Assembly (NCBI GenBank): GCA_028278065.1
Contig: JANQFA010000006.1
Span: 1 to 42,732 of the forward strand
Direction of reading: 5' to 3'
Length of the DNA: 42,732 nt
Source of the DNA: Myxococcota bacterium
GTDB taxonomy: Bacteria; Myxococcota_A; UBA9160; JAFDET01
Part shown: positions 14,658 through 22,149 of the stretch, one piece after another
How positions within the stretch are numbered: position 1 is the stretch's first letter
Layout of the letters: every line of letters starts with the position of its first letter
Made by a program: the position numbers and the translations under genes
Notes under the pieces: model-generated
Told to the model about the DNA's origin: nothing
Databases searched by the model: none
The model's input: the letters and a program-made list of their open reading frames with translations, nothing else

Positions 14658-16008
14658 GCCTCCGGGCGAGCCGACGCTCCCGTTCGGGCAGGTCCTGAGC
14701 TACGCGCTGCCGGCGGCGACGGTCGCCCTCGTCATCGTCAGCGTCTCGATGTACCTGCCCAACTACTACACCGACGAGCTCGGTGTGAGCGCCGGTCTCC
14801 TGAGCTGGGTGTTCCTCGCCGGGCGGGTGTGGGATGCCGTCACCGATCCGCTGATCGGCTACGTCTCGGACCGCACGCGCAGCCGCTGGGGCCGGCGGCG
14901 GCCCTACATCCTGGCGGCGGCCCTGCCGCTCTGGGCGGTCTTCTGGCTGATCTGGTCGCCGTCCGGGTCGCTGTCCCCGAACGGCGTATTCGTCCACCTG
15001 ATGGTCTGCTATCTGGCGCTGTTCACGTTCCTGACCGTCTTCAACATCCCCTATGTCGCGCTCGGCATGGAGCTGACCCCCAGCTACGACGACCGCACCC
15101 GGGTCTTCGGCGTGCGCCAGGTGGTGACGGTGATCGGGACGGCCGCAGGAATGCTGGCCCCGTTCGCCTTCGCCCAGGCGCTGGGAGGGAAGACCGACGG
15201 CTATGCGGTCATGGCCATCACCCTGGGCGGCCTGGGCGCGGCCCTGATGGGGGTGGCCTTCGCGCGGATTCGGGAGCGTCCACGGACCGCGGCGGCGCAG
15301 GGTCTCCCGTTCCTGAGCGGCCTGCGCGTCACCCTGGCCAACCGGCCCTTCCGGATCCTGCTGCTCGTCTACCTGGCCAGCCACGTGGGCGGGAGCTTCA
15401 TCGCACCCCTGTCGCTCTTCATCGCCAAGTACGTGATCCAGGTGGAGTGGGCGATGCAGCCGGTGATGCTGGCCTTCCTGGCGGGCTCGATGCTCTCGAT
15501 TCCGGTCTGGATGCGACTCTCGGCTGCGTACGGGAAGAACCGCACCTGGACGATCGGGATGTCCGTCGGCGTGATCGCCTACGCCGTCTCCTACACCTAC
15601 CACGAGGGCACCTGGGTGCTCTGGGTGATCCTGGGCTTCTTCGTCGGCGCGACGGCCGGCTGCACCATGACCCTGGGGCCGTCGATCGCCGCCGACGCCA
15701 TCGACTCGGACGAGCTCGAGACGGGCCGGCGTCGCGAGGGCGTCTTCATGGGGGTGTGGTCGCTGGTCGACAAGGCCGCGATCGGCCTGGCGGTCTTCGT
15801 CGGGATGCAGGGGCTCGAGCTGATCGGCTACGTGCCCAACCAGGACCAGAGCGAGAGCGTGATCCAGGGCATGAAGTTCCTCTACTGCATCCTGCCCGCG
15901 ATCCTGAACGGGATCGCCATCCTGATCTTCCAACGCTTCCCGATCACCCGCGATGAGCACGAGCGAATCCGGGAGCAGCTCGACGCGAGGCGTGCGGCCG
16001 ACGGCTGA
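14650..16008 (+). CDS. MFS transporter of the GPH (sugar-cation symporter, MelB-like) type
   Basis: A 452-residue inner-membrane carrier with about 12 hydrophobic segments. The signature GRVWDAVTDPLIGYVSDRT followed by RSRWGRRRPYILAA is diagnostic for the glycoside-pentoside-hexuronide:cation symporter family. Members near catabolic genes in such bacteria often transport non-sugar compounds. Its GTG start overlaps the chaperone gene by 8 bases, so it is part of the molybdoenzyme operon and most likely moves the substrate or product of that enzyme. It ends three bases before a convergent gene. Confidence 0.87.
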   Translation: MTEPPGEPTLPFGQVLSYALPAATVALVIVSVSMYLPNYYTDELGVSAGLLSWVFLAGRVWDAVTDPLIGYVSDRTRSRWGRRRPYILAAALPLWAVFWLIWSPSGSLSPNGVFVHLMVCYLALFTFLTVFNIPYVALGMELTPSYDDRTRVFGVRQVVTVIGTAAGMLAPFAFAQALGGKTDGYAVMAITLGGLGAALMGVAFARIRERPRTAAAQGLPFLSGLRVTLANRPFRILLLVYLASHVGGSFIAPLSLFIAKYVIQVEWAMQPVMLAFLAGSMLSIPVWMRLSAAYGKNRTWTIGMSVGVIAYAVSYTYHEGTWVLWVILGFFVGATAGCTMTLGPSIAADAIDSDELETGRRREGVFMGVWSLVDKAAIGLAVFVGMQGLELIGYVPNQDQSESVIQGMKFLYCILPAILNGIAILIFQRFPITRDEHERIREQLDARRAADG

Positions 16009-16011
16009 GGC

Positions 16012-16728
16012 TCAGGCGGCCAGCTCGACCGTCGCGTCGAGGGCGTCGGCCAGCTCCTCCGGGGCGGACAGGAACGGGGAGTGGTCGGTCTTCAGCGTGG
16101 CGACCCGCTGCGCGTCGATGCGGTCGGCCATCCAGCGCTGGTGCTGCAGCGAGACTGCCCGGTCCTCGCTGCACTCGATGTAGGCCCGCGCCAGGCGGAT
16201 CGGCGCTCGCTGGACGTGCCGGCCCAGCAGCGGTCGCAGCGGGTCCGGACGCAGGCGGGCCGTCGCCCACGCGGCGTCCGCAGGCGGGCAGGTGTTGTAG
16301 AAGACATCGGCGGCGCGCTTCGCTCGGATCTGGATGCCGGGAATGCGCAGCGTCGCGTGCCGGTGGATCAGCGTTCCCGTGTCCTGGACGCCCAGCTTCG
16401 CCACGAACTCGCCGGGGAGCGGTGCGAAGGCGCAGAGATAGACCAGCGCGGCGTATGCGTCGGGAGCGCTCCCCGCGGCCTGGGTGATCGCTGCGCCCCC
16501 CATGCTGTGTCCGACGAGGATCGGCTTGTCGGGGAGGCGTTCCGCCGCGCACCCGATCGCTTCCGCGTAGCTGTCCAGGGTGACCTGCCACGGGGGCGTG
16601 CGGTCCTCGCCGTGGGCCGGGAGGTCGATCGCCTGAGCCTCGTGCCCGCGTTCGCGAAGGAGCGGCATGAGCCGCTCCCAGCACCAGGCCCCATGCCACG
16701 ATCCGTGTACGAGGAGGAAGGTCGCCAT
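16012..16728 (-). CDS. Alpha/beta hydrolase (methylesterase-like)
   Basis: A 238-residue alpha/beta hydrolase. The oxyanion segment LLVHGSWHGAWCWERL and the nucleophile elbow VGHSMGGAA (Ser75) are clear. Asp in CSEDRAVSLQH and His in KTDHSPFLS complete the triad. The HGSWHGAWCW motif resembles plant methylesterase/hydroxynitrile lyase relatives, which cleave esters of small acids. It is the last gene of the minus-strand VOC-P450-hydrolase group, 76 bp behind the P450 gene. It may cleave an ester or lactone formed after oxygenation; the substrate is unknown. Confidence 0.85.
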   Translation of the reverse strand: MATFLLVHGSWHGAWCWERLMPLLRERGHEAQAIDLPAHGEDRTPPWQVTLDSYAEAIGCAAERLPDKPILVGHSMGGAAITQAAGSAPDAYAALVYLCAFAPLPGEFVAKLGVQDTGTLIHRHATLRIPGIQIRAKRAADVFYNTCPPADAAWATARLRPDPLRPLLGRHVQRAPIRLARAYIECSEDRAVSLQHQRWMADRIDAQRVATLKTDHSPFLSAPEELADALDATVELAA

Positions 16729-16804
16729 CCGTCCCGGTTGTACCCCCTGCTGGTGCTCATCGGCGAAGACGTGCGCTTCTGAAGCGTTCGCTTCGAGGGG
16801 CCGC

Positions 16805-18085
16805 TCAGGCGCGGCGATCGAACTCCAGGTGCAGGTGCGGGAGGTTGCGCAGGATGAAGCTCGGCTCGGCCCGGGGCTCCGGCTGTTCGGCCGAGAGGCG
16901 GATGCTCTCCATCCGCTCGAGCAGGGCGGGGAAGCCGAGGTTGAGCTCCTGGCGGGCCAGGGGCGCCCCGATGCAGTGGTGTACGCCGGAGCCGAAGGAG
17001 AAGTGCATTCCCGCCTTCTCCCTGTCCAGGTTCACGTGGTCCGGGTTCGCGAAGCGGCGCTCGTCCCGGTTGCCTGCGCCGTAGCGCAGCATGATGAACT
17101 CGCCCGCCTCGAGCGGGTAGCCGCCCAGCTCGGTGTCTCTCGTGACCAGCCGGGGCAGCCCCTGGACGGGAGCCTCCATGCGCAGGGCCTCCTCGATGAA
17201 GGTCCTGACGCGCTCTTCGTCGCCGCGCAGCTCGTCCTGCAGCTCCGGGTTGCGGCACAGGATCAGCATCCCCCAGCCGAAGGTGCTGGCCGTCGTCTCG
17301 TGCCCCGCCACCAGGAACTGGCTGAGGATCGAGAGTGCCTCGGCGTGGGACAGGTGACGATCTTCTTCCTCCAGCCTGCTGGTGGCGAGGATCGAGATCA
17401 TGTCGTCGTGCGGGTTCTCGCGACGCGCCTCGATCAGTCCGACCAGGAGGGTCTGCAGATCGAGCGACAGCCGGGCACGGCGCAGCATCTCCTCCGGGCT
17501 GAGCGGGCTCATGCGCAGCGCGCCGGCTGCCGCGGTCGCCGCGTCGTAGAAGAACTCCTTGCTCTCGTCGGGGATTCCCAGTCGATCCGCGATGATGCGG
17601 AGGGGAACCGGCATCGCGAATCCCGCCATGAAGTCGCCGCCCCCGCTCGCCGCGAAGGCGTCGGCGTGCTCGTCGACGATCGCCGCGACATAGGGCTCGT
17701 TCTGCTTGACCCGGCCCGCCGTGAAGAGCTGGCTCACCAGCGAGCGGTACCGGTTGTGCTCGGGCTCGTCGAGGGTGAGCAGGGTCGGCACCGGGGCGAT
17801 CATCTGCTTGCCCAGCTCGAGGATCTGCTCGCGGATCTCCGCGGGCGCCGTGGCCAGCACGACGCCCTGGGAGGCTCCGAGGAATGCGTCGAACCTGCTC
17901 GAGTAGGTCTTGAAGTCGCGAATCGCCTCGCGGATGAGGTCGTATCGCGTGACCACGTGGATCCCGAGCTCCTCCATGTGGTAGACGGGCGCCTCGTCGC
18001 GCAGGGTCTTGTAGGCGGGGTACGGATCGATCAGCGTCTCCGGATCGAAGAGCTTCACGTCGGGCGTGCCCCCGGGATCCGCCAT
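16805..18085 (-). CDS. Cytochrome P450
   Basis: A 426-residue soluble bacterial P450. The I-helix oxygen-activation motif AGHETT, the K-helix EEALRME (ExxR) and the heme loop FSFGSGVHHCIGAPLAR with Cys371 as thiolate ligand are all present. It would hydroxylate or otherwise oxidise a hydrophobic substrate using electrons from a ferredoxin system; no ferredoxin or reductase gene is in the window. The ATG has an upstream GGGAGGAG. A VOC-family gene lies 28 bp upstream and an alpha/beta hydrolase gene downstream on the same strand, suggesting one short oxidative pathway. Confidence 0.95.
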   Translation of the reverse strand: MADPGGTPDVKLFDPETLIDPYPAYKTLRDEAPVYHMEELGIHVVTRYDLIREAIRDFKTYSSRFDAFLGASQGVVLATAPAEIREQILELGKQMIAPVPTLLTLDEPEHNRYRSLVSQLFTAGRVKQNEPYVAAIVDEHADAFAASGGGDFMAGFAMPVPLRIIADRLGIPDESKEFFYDAATAAAGALRMSPLSPEEMLRRARLSLDLQTLLVGLIEARRENPHDDMISILATSRLEEEDRHLSHAEALSILSQFLVAGHETTASTFGWGMLILCRNPELQDELRGDEERVRTFIEEALRMEAPVQGLPRLVTRDTELGGYPLEAGEFIMLRYGAGNRDERRFANPDHVNLDREKAGMHFSFGSGVHHCIGAPLARQELNLGFPALLERMESIRLSAEQPEPRAEPSFILRNLPHLHLEFDRRA

Positions 18086-18113
18086 GTCCGTCGCTCCTCC
18101 CGCCGCGCGTCGG

Positions 18114-18644
18114 CTAGACCAGATCGCTCGCCCGGTGGAGCTTGATGCTGGGCTTGGCCGGGCTGAAGGGCGGGTTCTCCGCGCGCAGCAGCTCGGGCGC
18201 CTCGCGGGCGTCCTCCTCGCTGAACGGCCGCGTCAGGACCGCGAACTCCACCGGGTTGCCGTCGGGATCCTCGGTGTAGATGGAGTGGATCCAGCCGTGG
18301 TCGATCTCGAGGACGTCGTTGCCGAAGCGCAGCCAGCGCTGCTTGCGCCGCTCGATGTCCTCGACGCTGTCGGCCTGGAAGGCGATGTGGTTGGTGAGCG
18401 GCTCGACCCCCAGATCCCGGCAGATGTCCGTCTTGATGTTCTCGGATCCGGGCACTCTCGAGAGGTCCCAGAAGGCCATGAGCTGGTCCTTGTCCGAGCC
18501 GGTCGAATAGAAGACGTGGCGGGCGAACCCCCCCTTCTGGGGCACGACCTCGACCTTGACGAGCTCGAAGCCCATCGCCTCGGTGTAGAAGCGGTGCGTC
18601 TTCTCGATGTCCTTGGCCGCCAGTGCGATGTGGCTCACGCCCAT
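18114..18644 (-). CDS. VOC family (glyoxalase / extradiol dioxygenase-like) protein
   Basis: A 176-residue vicinal-oxygen-chelate protein with one visible pair of beta-alpha-beta-beta-beta modules. Metal ligand candidates are His in GVSHIALA, His in LTNHIAFQ and Glu in GNPVEFAVL. This His/His/Glu set fits glyoxalase I or extradiol dioxygenases. An upstream in-frame ATG exists at 18662, but the GGAGGA site lies between the two ATGs, eight bases before 18644, which decides for the shorter form. The last 30 or so residues (EEDAREAPELLRAENPPF) extend past the fold. It is first in the group with the P450. Confidence 0.85.
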   Translation of the reverse strand: MGVSHIALAAKDIEKTHRFYTEAMGFELVKVEVVPQKGGFARHVFYSTGSDKDQLMAFWDLSRVPGSENIKTDICRDLGVEPLTNHIAFQADSVEDIERRKQRWLRFGNDVLEIDHGWIHSIYTEDPDGNPVEFAVLTRPFSEEDAREAPELLRAENPPFSPAKPSIKLHRASDLV

Positions 18645-18732
18645 GTTTCGTCTTCCTCCCATGCGGTGCCTGCAGCGGCGACGGCGTCGCGCGGTTCGCT
18701 GTGCAAGGATACCGCGAAAGGAGCGCTACCGG

Positions 18733-19257
18733 ATGGAGGAGCTGAGGGCCGCGATCGGGCCGTGGTACCCCTACATCAAGGCGCTCCACGTCGTCTCGGT
18801 CGCGATCTGGAGCTTCAGCACGATGGTCGCGTGGGCCTTCTACCTGAAGCCGGCGCTGGTCTCGGCGCGGCGCCATCCGGACGATCCCGCCCGTCGCGCG
18901 CGACGAGACGACCGCATGGATCGATTCGACCGGGGCGCCGCGATCGAGCACGTGGCGTTCCCGGTCATGGTCATCACCGCCCTCGTGATGCTCTGGATGA
19001 ACCGGGTCGACCTCGCGCGCTGGAGCTTCCTCACCGCGAAGATCCTGGTGGGCGTCCTCATCATCGTTCCGATGGAGGCGGCGGACATCTACCTCTCGCA
19101 CCTGGGCGGCAACAAGGCGCGCGTGCGCGCGACCGGAGACGACGCGCGCTACGAGCAGGTGATGGAGTGGCACTGGTGGTTCCTGCGCATCACCGAGCCG
19201 CTGGTGCTGATCCTGATCCCGACCATGTTCGTGATCGCGATCGCCAAGCCCTTCTAG
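18733..19257 (+). CDS. Small four-helix membrane protein, HemJ/DUF2269-like
   Basis: A 174-residue membrane protein with about four hydrophobic segments (roughly 15-37, 70-90, 100-116, 150-172). The first helix contains IKALHVVSVAIW with a conserved-looking His, and the protein ends with VIAIAKPF. Both features resemble HemJ-type protoporphyrinogen oxidases and DUF2269 proteins, but the similarity is remote and no function is claimed. The ribosome site AAAGGAG precedes the ATG. It is divergent from the VOC gene (88-bp shared upstream region) and convergent with a crotonase gene 11 bp away. Confidence 0.7.
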   Translation: MEELRAAIGPWYPYIKALHVVSVAIWSFSTMVAWAFYLKPALVSARRHPDDPARRARRDDRMDRFDRGAAIEHVAFPVMVITALVMLWMNRVDLARWSFLTAKILVGVLIIVPMEAADIYLSHLGGNKARVRATGDDARYEQVMEWHWWFLRITEPLVLILIPTMFVIAIAKPF

Positions 19258-19268
19258 TCACGCGGGCG

Positions 19269-20069
19269 TCAGCGGAACTTCGGGTCCCGCTTCTCGCGGA
19301 AGGCGGCCACCGCCTCGGCGTGCTCGGCGCTCTTCCAGCACTCGCGCAGCAGGGCGCTCTCGCGCTCCTGGATCGCCTTCAGGTCCGTGTCGCACGGATT
19401 CGCGGTGAGCAGCTCCTTGGTCATGCGCAGCTGGAGATCCGGGTTGGCCGCCATCGAACGGGCGATCTCGAGGGCCCGCGGCAGCGTGTCCTCGGGCGCG
19501 GCGACGTGGTCGACCAGGCCCGCGGCGTGGGCCTCGTCCGCCGGGTAGAGGCGGCCCGAGAGACACATCTCGCTGGCGCGACCGAAGCCCATGCGCTGGA
19601 CCAGGAAGCGCGTGCTGGCCAGCTCGGGAACCAGGCCCATCTTGATGAAGCCCATGCCCAGCCTGGCCTTCTGCGAGGCGACGATGACGTCGAAGGGGAG
19701 GATCATGGTGAGGCCGATGCCGACCGACGCGCCGTTCACGGCGGCGACGAGGGGCTTCGACTCGCGCGCCAGCTGGACCCAGTCCAGGCCGGCGGGCAGG
19801 CCGCCGAAGCCGCCCTGGGTATCCGCACCGGGATCGACGCCGTCGATGCGCGACTGGAAGGTGGCATCCATGTCCGCCCCGGCGCAGAAGCCGCGTCCCT
19901 CGCCGGTCACCACGACGGCGCCGATGGCCGGGTCGGCGTTGGCACGGCCCAGCGCGTGTGCCTGCTCCTCGCTCATGCGCGGCGTCCAGGCGTTGAGTCG
20001 CTCGGGCCGGCTCAGGGTCAGGACGGCGACGGCGCCGTCGGTTTCGTAGCGGATCTGCTCGTAGTCCAC
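19269..20069 (-). CDS. Crotonase (enoyl-CoA hydratase/isomerase superfamily), no catalytic Glu pair
   Basis: A 266-residue crotonase-fold protein. The oxyanion-hole segments GRGFCAGADMDATF and NGASVGIGLTMILPFDV are present. The two hydratase glutamates are replaced (Thr in the first, Phe in GMGFIKMGLVPELAS), a pattern seen in isomerase-like subfamilies. The GTG start at 20069 was chosen because GGAGG lies eight bases before it and the family N-terminus (YEQIRYETDGAVAVLTL) begins there; an ATG at 20132 would add 21 poorly conserved residues. It is divergent from the acetoin-dehydrogenase-like operon. Confidence 0.85.
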   Translation of the reverse strand: MDYEQIRYETDGAVAVLTLSRPERLNAWTPRMSEEQAHALGRANADPAIGAVVVTGEGRGFCAGADMDATFQSRIDGVDPGADTQGGFGGLPAGLDWVQLARESKPLVAAVNGASVGIGLTMILPFDVIVASQKARLGMGFIKMGLVPELASTRFLVQRMGFGRASEMCLSGRLYPADEAHAAGLVDHVAAPEDTLPRALEIARSMAANPDLQLRMTKELLTANPCDTDLKAIQERESALLRECWKSAEHAEAVAAFREKRDPKFR

Positions 20070-20103
20070 GTCCTGCACCTCCGGTCCCGCCCGTTGGCGG
20101 TCA

Positions 20104-20132
20104 TTGATTCTAACGTTCTCGAGTGCTGTCAT
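20104..20132 (+). promoter_or_regulatory. Promoter candidate for the E1alpha operon
   Basis: TTGATT (20104-20109), 17-bp spacer and TGTCAT (20127-20132) match the sigma-70 consensus at four of six positions each. They lie in the divergent gap before the E1alpha gene. On the other strand a -10-like TAGAAT overlaps this site and could serve the crotonase gene. Confidence 0.3.
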
Positions 20133-20166
20133 GGGATGTCCAGCGGCGAAACGGAGGAGCCAGCCC

Positions 20167-21135
20167 ATGGATCTGTCGCGAGACGACCTGCTCGGGGTCT
20201 ATCGCCGGATGCGCACGATCCGCGCGTTCGAGGAGAAGCTGCAGGAGCTGGTCGCCGCCGGGAAGGTCGGCGGCTTCATGCATCTCTACGTCGGCGAGGA
20301 GGCCGTCGCCGTGGGCGTCTGTACGCACCTGGGCGACGCAGACTACGTGGGCTCGACCCACCGCGGCCACGGCCACTGCATCGCCAAGGGCGTCGACGTG
20401 AAGGCGATGATCGCCGAGCTCCTGGCGCGCCGTACGGGCACCAACCGGGGCAAGGGCGGCTCGATGCACATCGCCGACGTGGACAAGGGCATGCTGGGTG
20501 CCAACGGCATCGTGGGCGGCGGCATTCCGCTCGTGACGGGCGCTGCGCTCAGCGCCCAGGTGCTGGGCAAGCCGAACGTGGCCGTGGGTTTCTTCGGCGA
20601 CGGCGCCACCAACCAGGGCCAGTTCCACGAGTCGCTCACGATGGCGTCCAACTGGGGGCTCCCCGCCGTGTACGTCTGCGAGAACAACGGCTTCGGCGAG
20701 TTCACGCCCACCGAGTTCGCGGTGCCGGTGAAGGACATCGCGGACCGTGCGGCGGCCTACGGCATGCGTGCGGAGATCGCCGACGGGATGGACTTCTTCG
20801 ATGTCTACGAGAAGGCCGGGCGTGCGATCGAGCTCGCCCGCCGGGGCGAAGGGCCGACCCTCCTCGAGTGCAAGACCTACCGCTTCGCCGGCCACTACGT
20901 GGGAGACCCGACGCCCTATCGCAACAAGGAGGAGGTCGAGGACTGGATCCAGAACCGGGATCCCCTCGACCTCTTCGAGTCGAAGGCCACCGAGGCCGGG
21001 GTGCTCGCAGCGGACGACCTGCGGACGGTCGACGGCGAGGTGGATCAGCTCCTGCGCGAGGCGGTGGCGGAGGCGGAGCAGGCGCCGAAGCCCGAGCCCG
21101 CCGACGTCCTGACCGACGTGTACGTGAGGTACTAG
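20167..21135 (+). CDS. Thiamine-diphosphate-dependent dehydrogenase E1 component, alpha subunit (acetoin/pyruvate dehydrogenase-like)
   Basis: A 322-residue E1 alpha chain. The thiamine diphosphate motif runs from GDG (144-146) to NN (173-174) in GFFGDGATNQGQFHES and VCENNGFGEF. STHRGHGHCIAKG and GTNRGKGGSMHIAD are typical of acetoin and pyruvate dehydrogenase E1 alpha subunits. With E1 beta it would decarboxylate a 2-oxo compound or cleave acetoin and transfer the acyl group to the lipoyl domain of the downstream fusion protein. GGAGGA stands nine bases before the ATG. It is the first gene of a three-gene operon. Confidence 0.92.
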   Translation: MDLSRDDLLGVYRRMRTIRAFEEKLQELVAAGKVGGFMHLYVGEEAVAVGVCTHLGDADYVGSTHRGHGHCIAKGVDVKAMIAELLARRTGTNRGKGGSMHIADVDKGMLGANGIVGGGIPLVTGAALSAQVLGKPNVAVGFFGDGATNQGQFHESLTMASNWGLPAVYVCENNGFGEFTPTEFAVPVKDIADRAAAYGMRAEIADGMDFFDVYEKAGRAIELARRGEGPTLLECKTYRFAGHYVGDPTPYRNKEEVEDWIQNRDPLDLFESKATEAGVLAADDLRTVDGEVDQLLREAVAEAEQAPKPEPADVLTDVYVRY

Positions 21136-21137
21136 AG

Positions 21138-22145
21138 ATGGCCAGGCAGCTCCACACGGGCGGCGCGATCAACGAGGCCATCGCCATCGCGATGCGCAGC
21201 GATCCCAGCGTGATCCTGATGGGCGAGGACGTGGCGGGCGGCGGCGATCGCTCCAAGGAGGGCACCGAGGAGATGGGCGGGGTGCTCGGCACCACCCGCG
21301 GCCTCGTGGGCGAGTTCGGCATGAACCGCGTGCGCGACACGCCGATCGCCGAGATGGGCCTCCTCGGGACCGCCGTGGGAGCGGCGGCGACGGGGCTGCG
21401 CCCGATCGCCGAGCTGATGTTCATGGACTTCCTCGGCACCTGCCTCGATCCGCTCCTCAACCAGGCGGCCAAGCTCCGCTACATGTTCGGTGGCAAGGCG
21501 AAGGTGCCGCTCACCGTGCGCACCGTGAGCGGCGCGGGCATGCAGGCGGCCGCCCAGCACTCCCAGTCCCTCTACTGGATGACGACCGGGATCCCGGGCC
21601 TCAAGACCGTGATTCCGTCCTCGCCGAGCGAGGCCAAGGGGCTGCTCCTCGCGTCGATCCGGGACGACGACCCCGTGATCTTCTGCGAGGCCAAGGGGAT
21701 CCTGAACCAGGTCGAGGACGTCCCCGAAGGCGACTACGAGATCCCGCTCGGGGAGGCCAGGGTGGTGCGCGAGGGGAGCGACGTCTCGCTGGTGGGCTTC
21801 GGTGCGACCGTACGCGTGGCGCTGGAGGCCGCTGCCGCGCTGGCAGGGGCCGGCACCAGCGCCGAGGTTCTCGACCTGCGCTCGCTCTCGCCGCTCGACG
21901 AGGAGGCCGTGCTCGGTTCGCTGGAGAAGACCGGACGGATGGTGATCGTGGACGAGTCGACGCCGCGCTGCTCGGTGGCCCGTGACATCGCCGCGCTCTG
22001 CGTCGACCGCGGCTTCGACTTCCTGAACGCGCCCGTGAAGTGCGTCACGGCGCCGCACACGCCCGTTCCCTTCAGCGGCGTGCTCGAGCAGGCCTTCCTG
22101 CCCTCGGCCCAGGACGTGTTGGACGCCGTCGGCGAGATGGGCTGA
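21138..22145 (+). CDS. Thiamine-diphosphate-dependent dehydrogenase E1 component, beta subunit
   Basis: A 335-residue E1 beta chain starting two bases after the alpha stop. MGEDVAGGG, RDTPIAEMGLLGTAVGAA (Glu72 is the conserved TDP-activating Glu) and the middle LMFMDFLGTCLDPLLNQAAK are typical. The C-terminal domain has DLRSLSPLDEEAVLGSLEKT and VIVDEST. It forms an alpha2-beta2 heterotetramer with the previous gene. No E3 (dihydrolipoamide dehydrogenase) gene is in the window, so E3 must be shared with other complexes. Acetoin, pyruvate and branched-chain oxo acids remain possible substrates. Confidence 0.92.
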   Translation: MARQLHTGGAINEAIAIAMRSDPSVILMGEDVAGGGDRSKEGTEEMGGVLGTTRGLVGEFGMNRVRDTPIAEMGLLGTAVGAAATGLRPIAELMFMDFLGTCLDPLLNQAAKLRYMFGGKAKVPLTVRTVSGAGMQAAAQHSQSLYWMTTGIPGLKTVIPSSPSEAKGLLLASIRDDDPVIFCEAKGILNQVEDVPEGDYEIPLGEARVVREGSDVSLVGFGATVRVALEAAAALAGAGTSAEVLDLRSLSPLDEEAVLGSLEKTGRMVIVDESTPRCSVARDIAALCVDRGFDFLNAPVKCVTAPHTPVPFSGVLEQAFLPSAQDVLDAVGEMG

Positions 22146-22149
22146 GCGC

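Noticed and set aside
13558-15960. An 800-codon minus-strand frame opposite beta, gamma, chaperone and transporter
   Set aside because: Composition is His/Arg/Gln-rich with no recognisable fold; the plus-strand genes explain the region fully.
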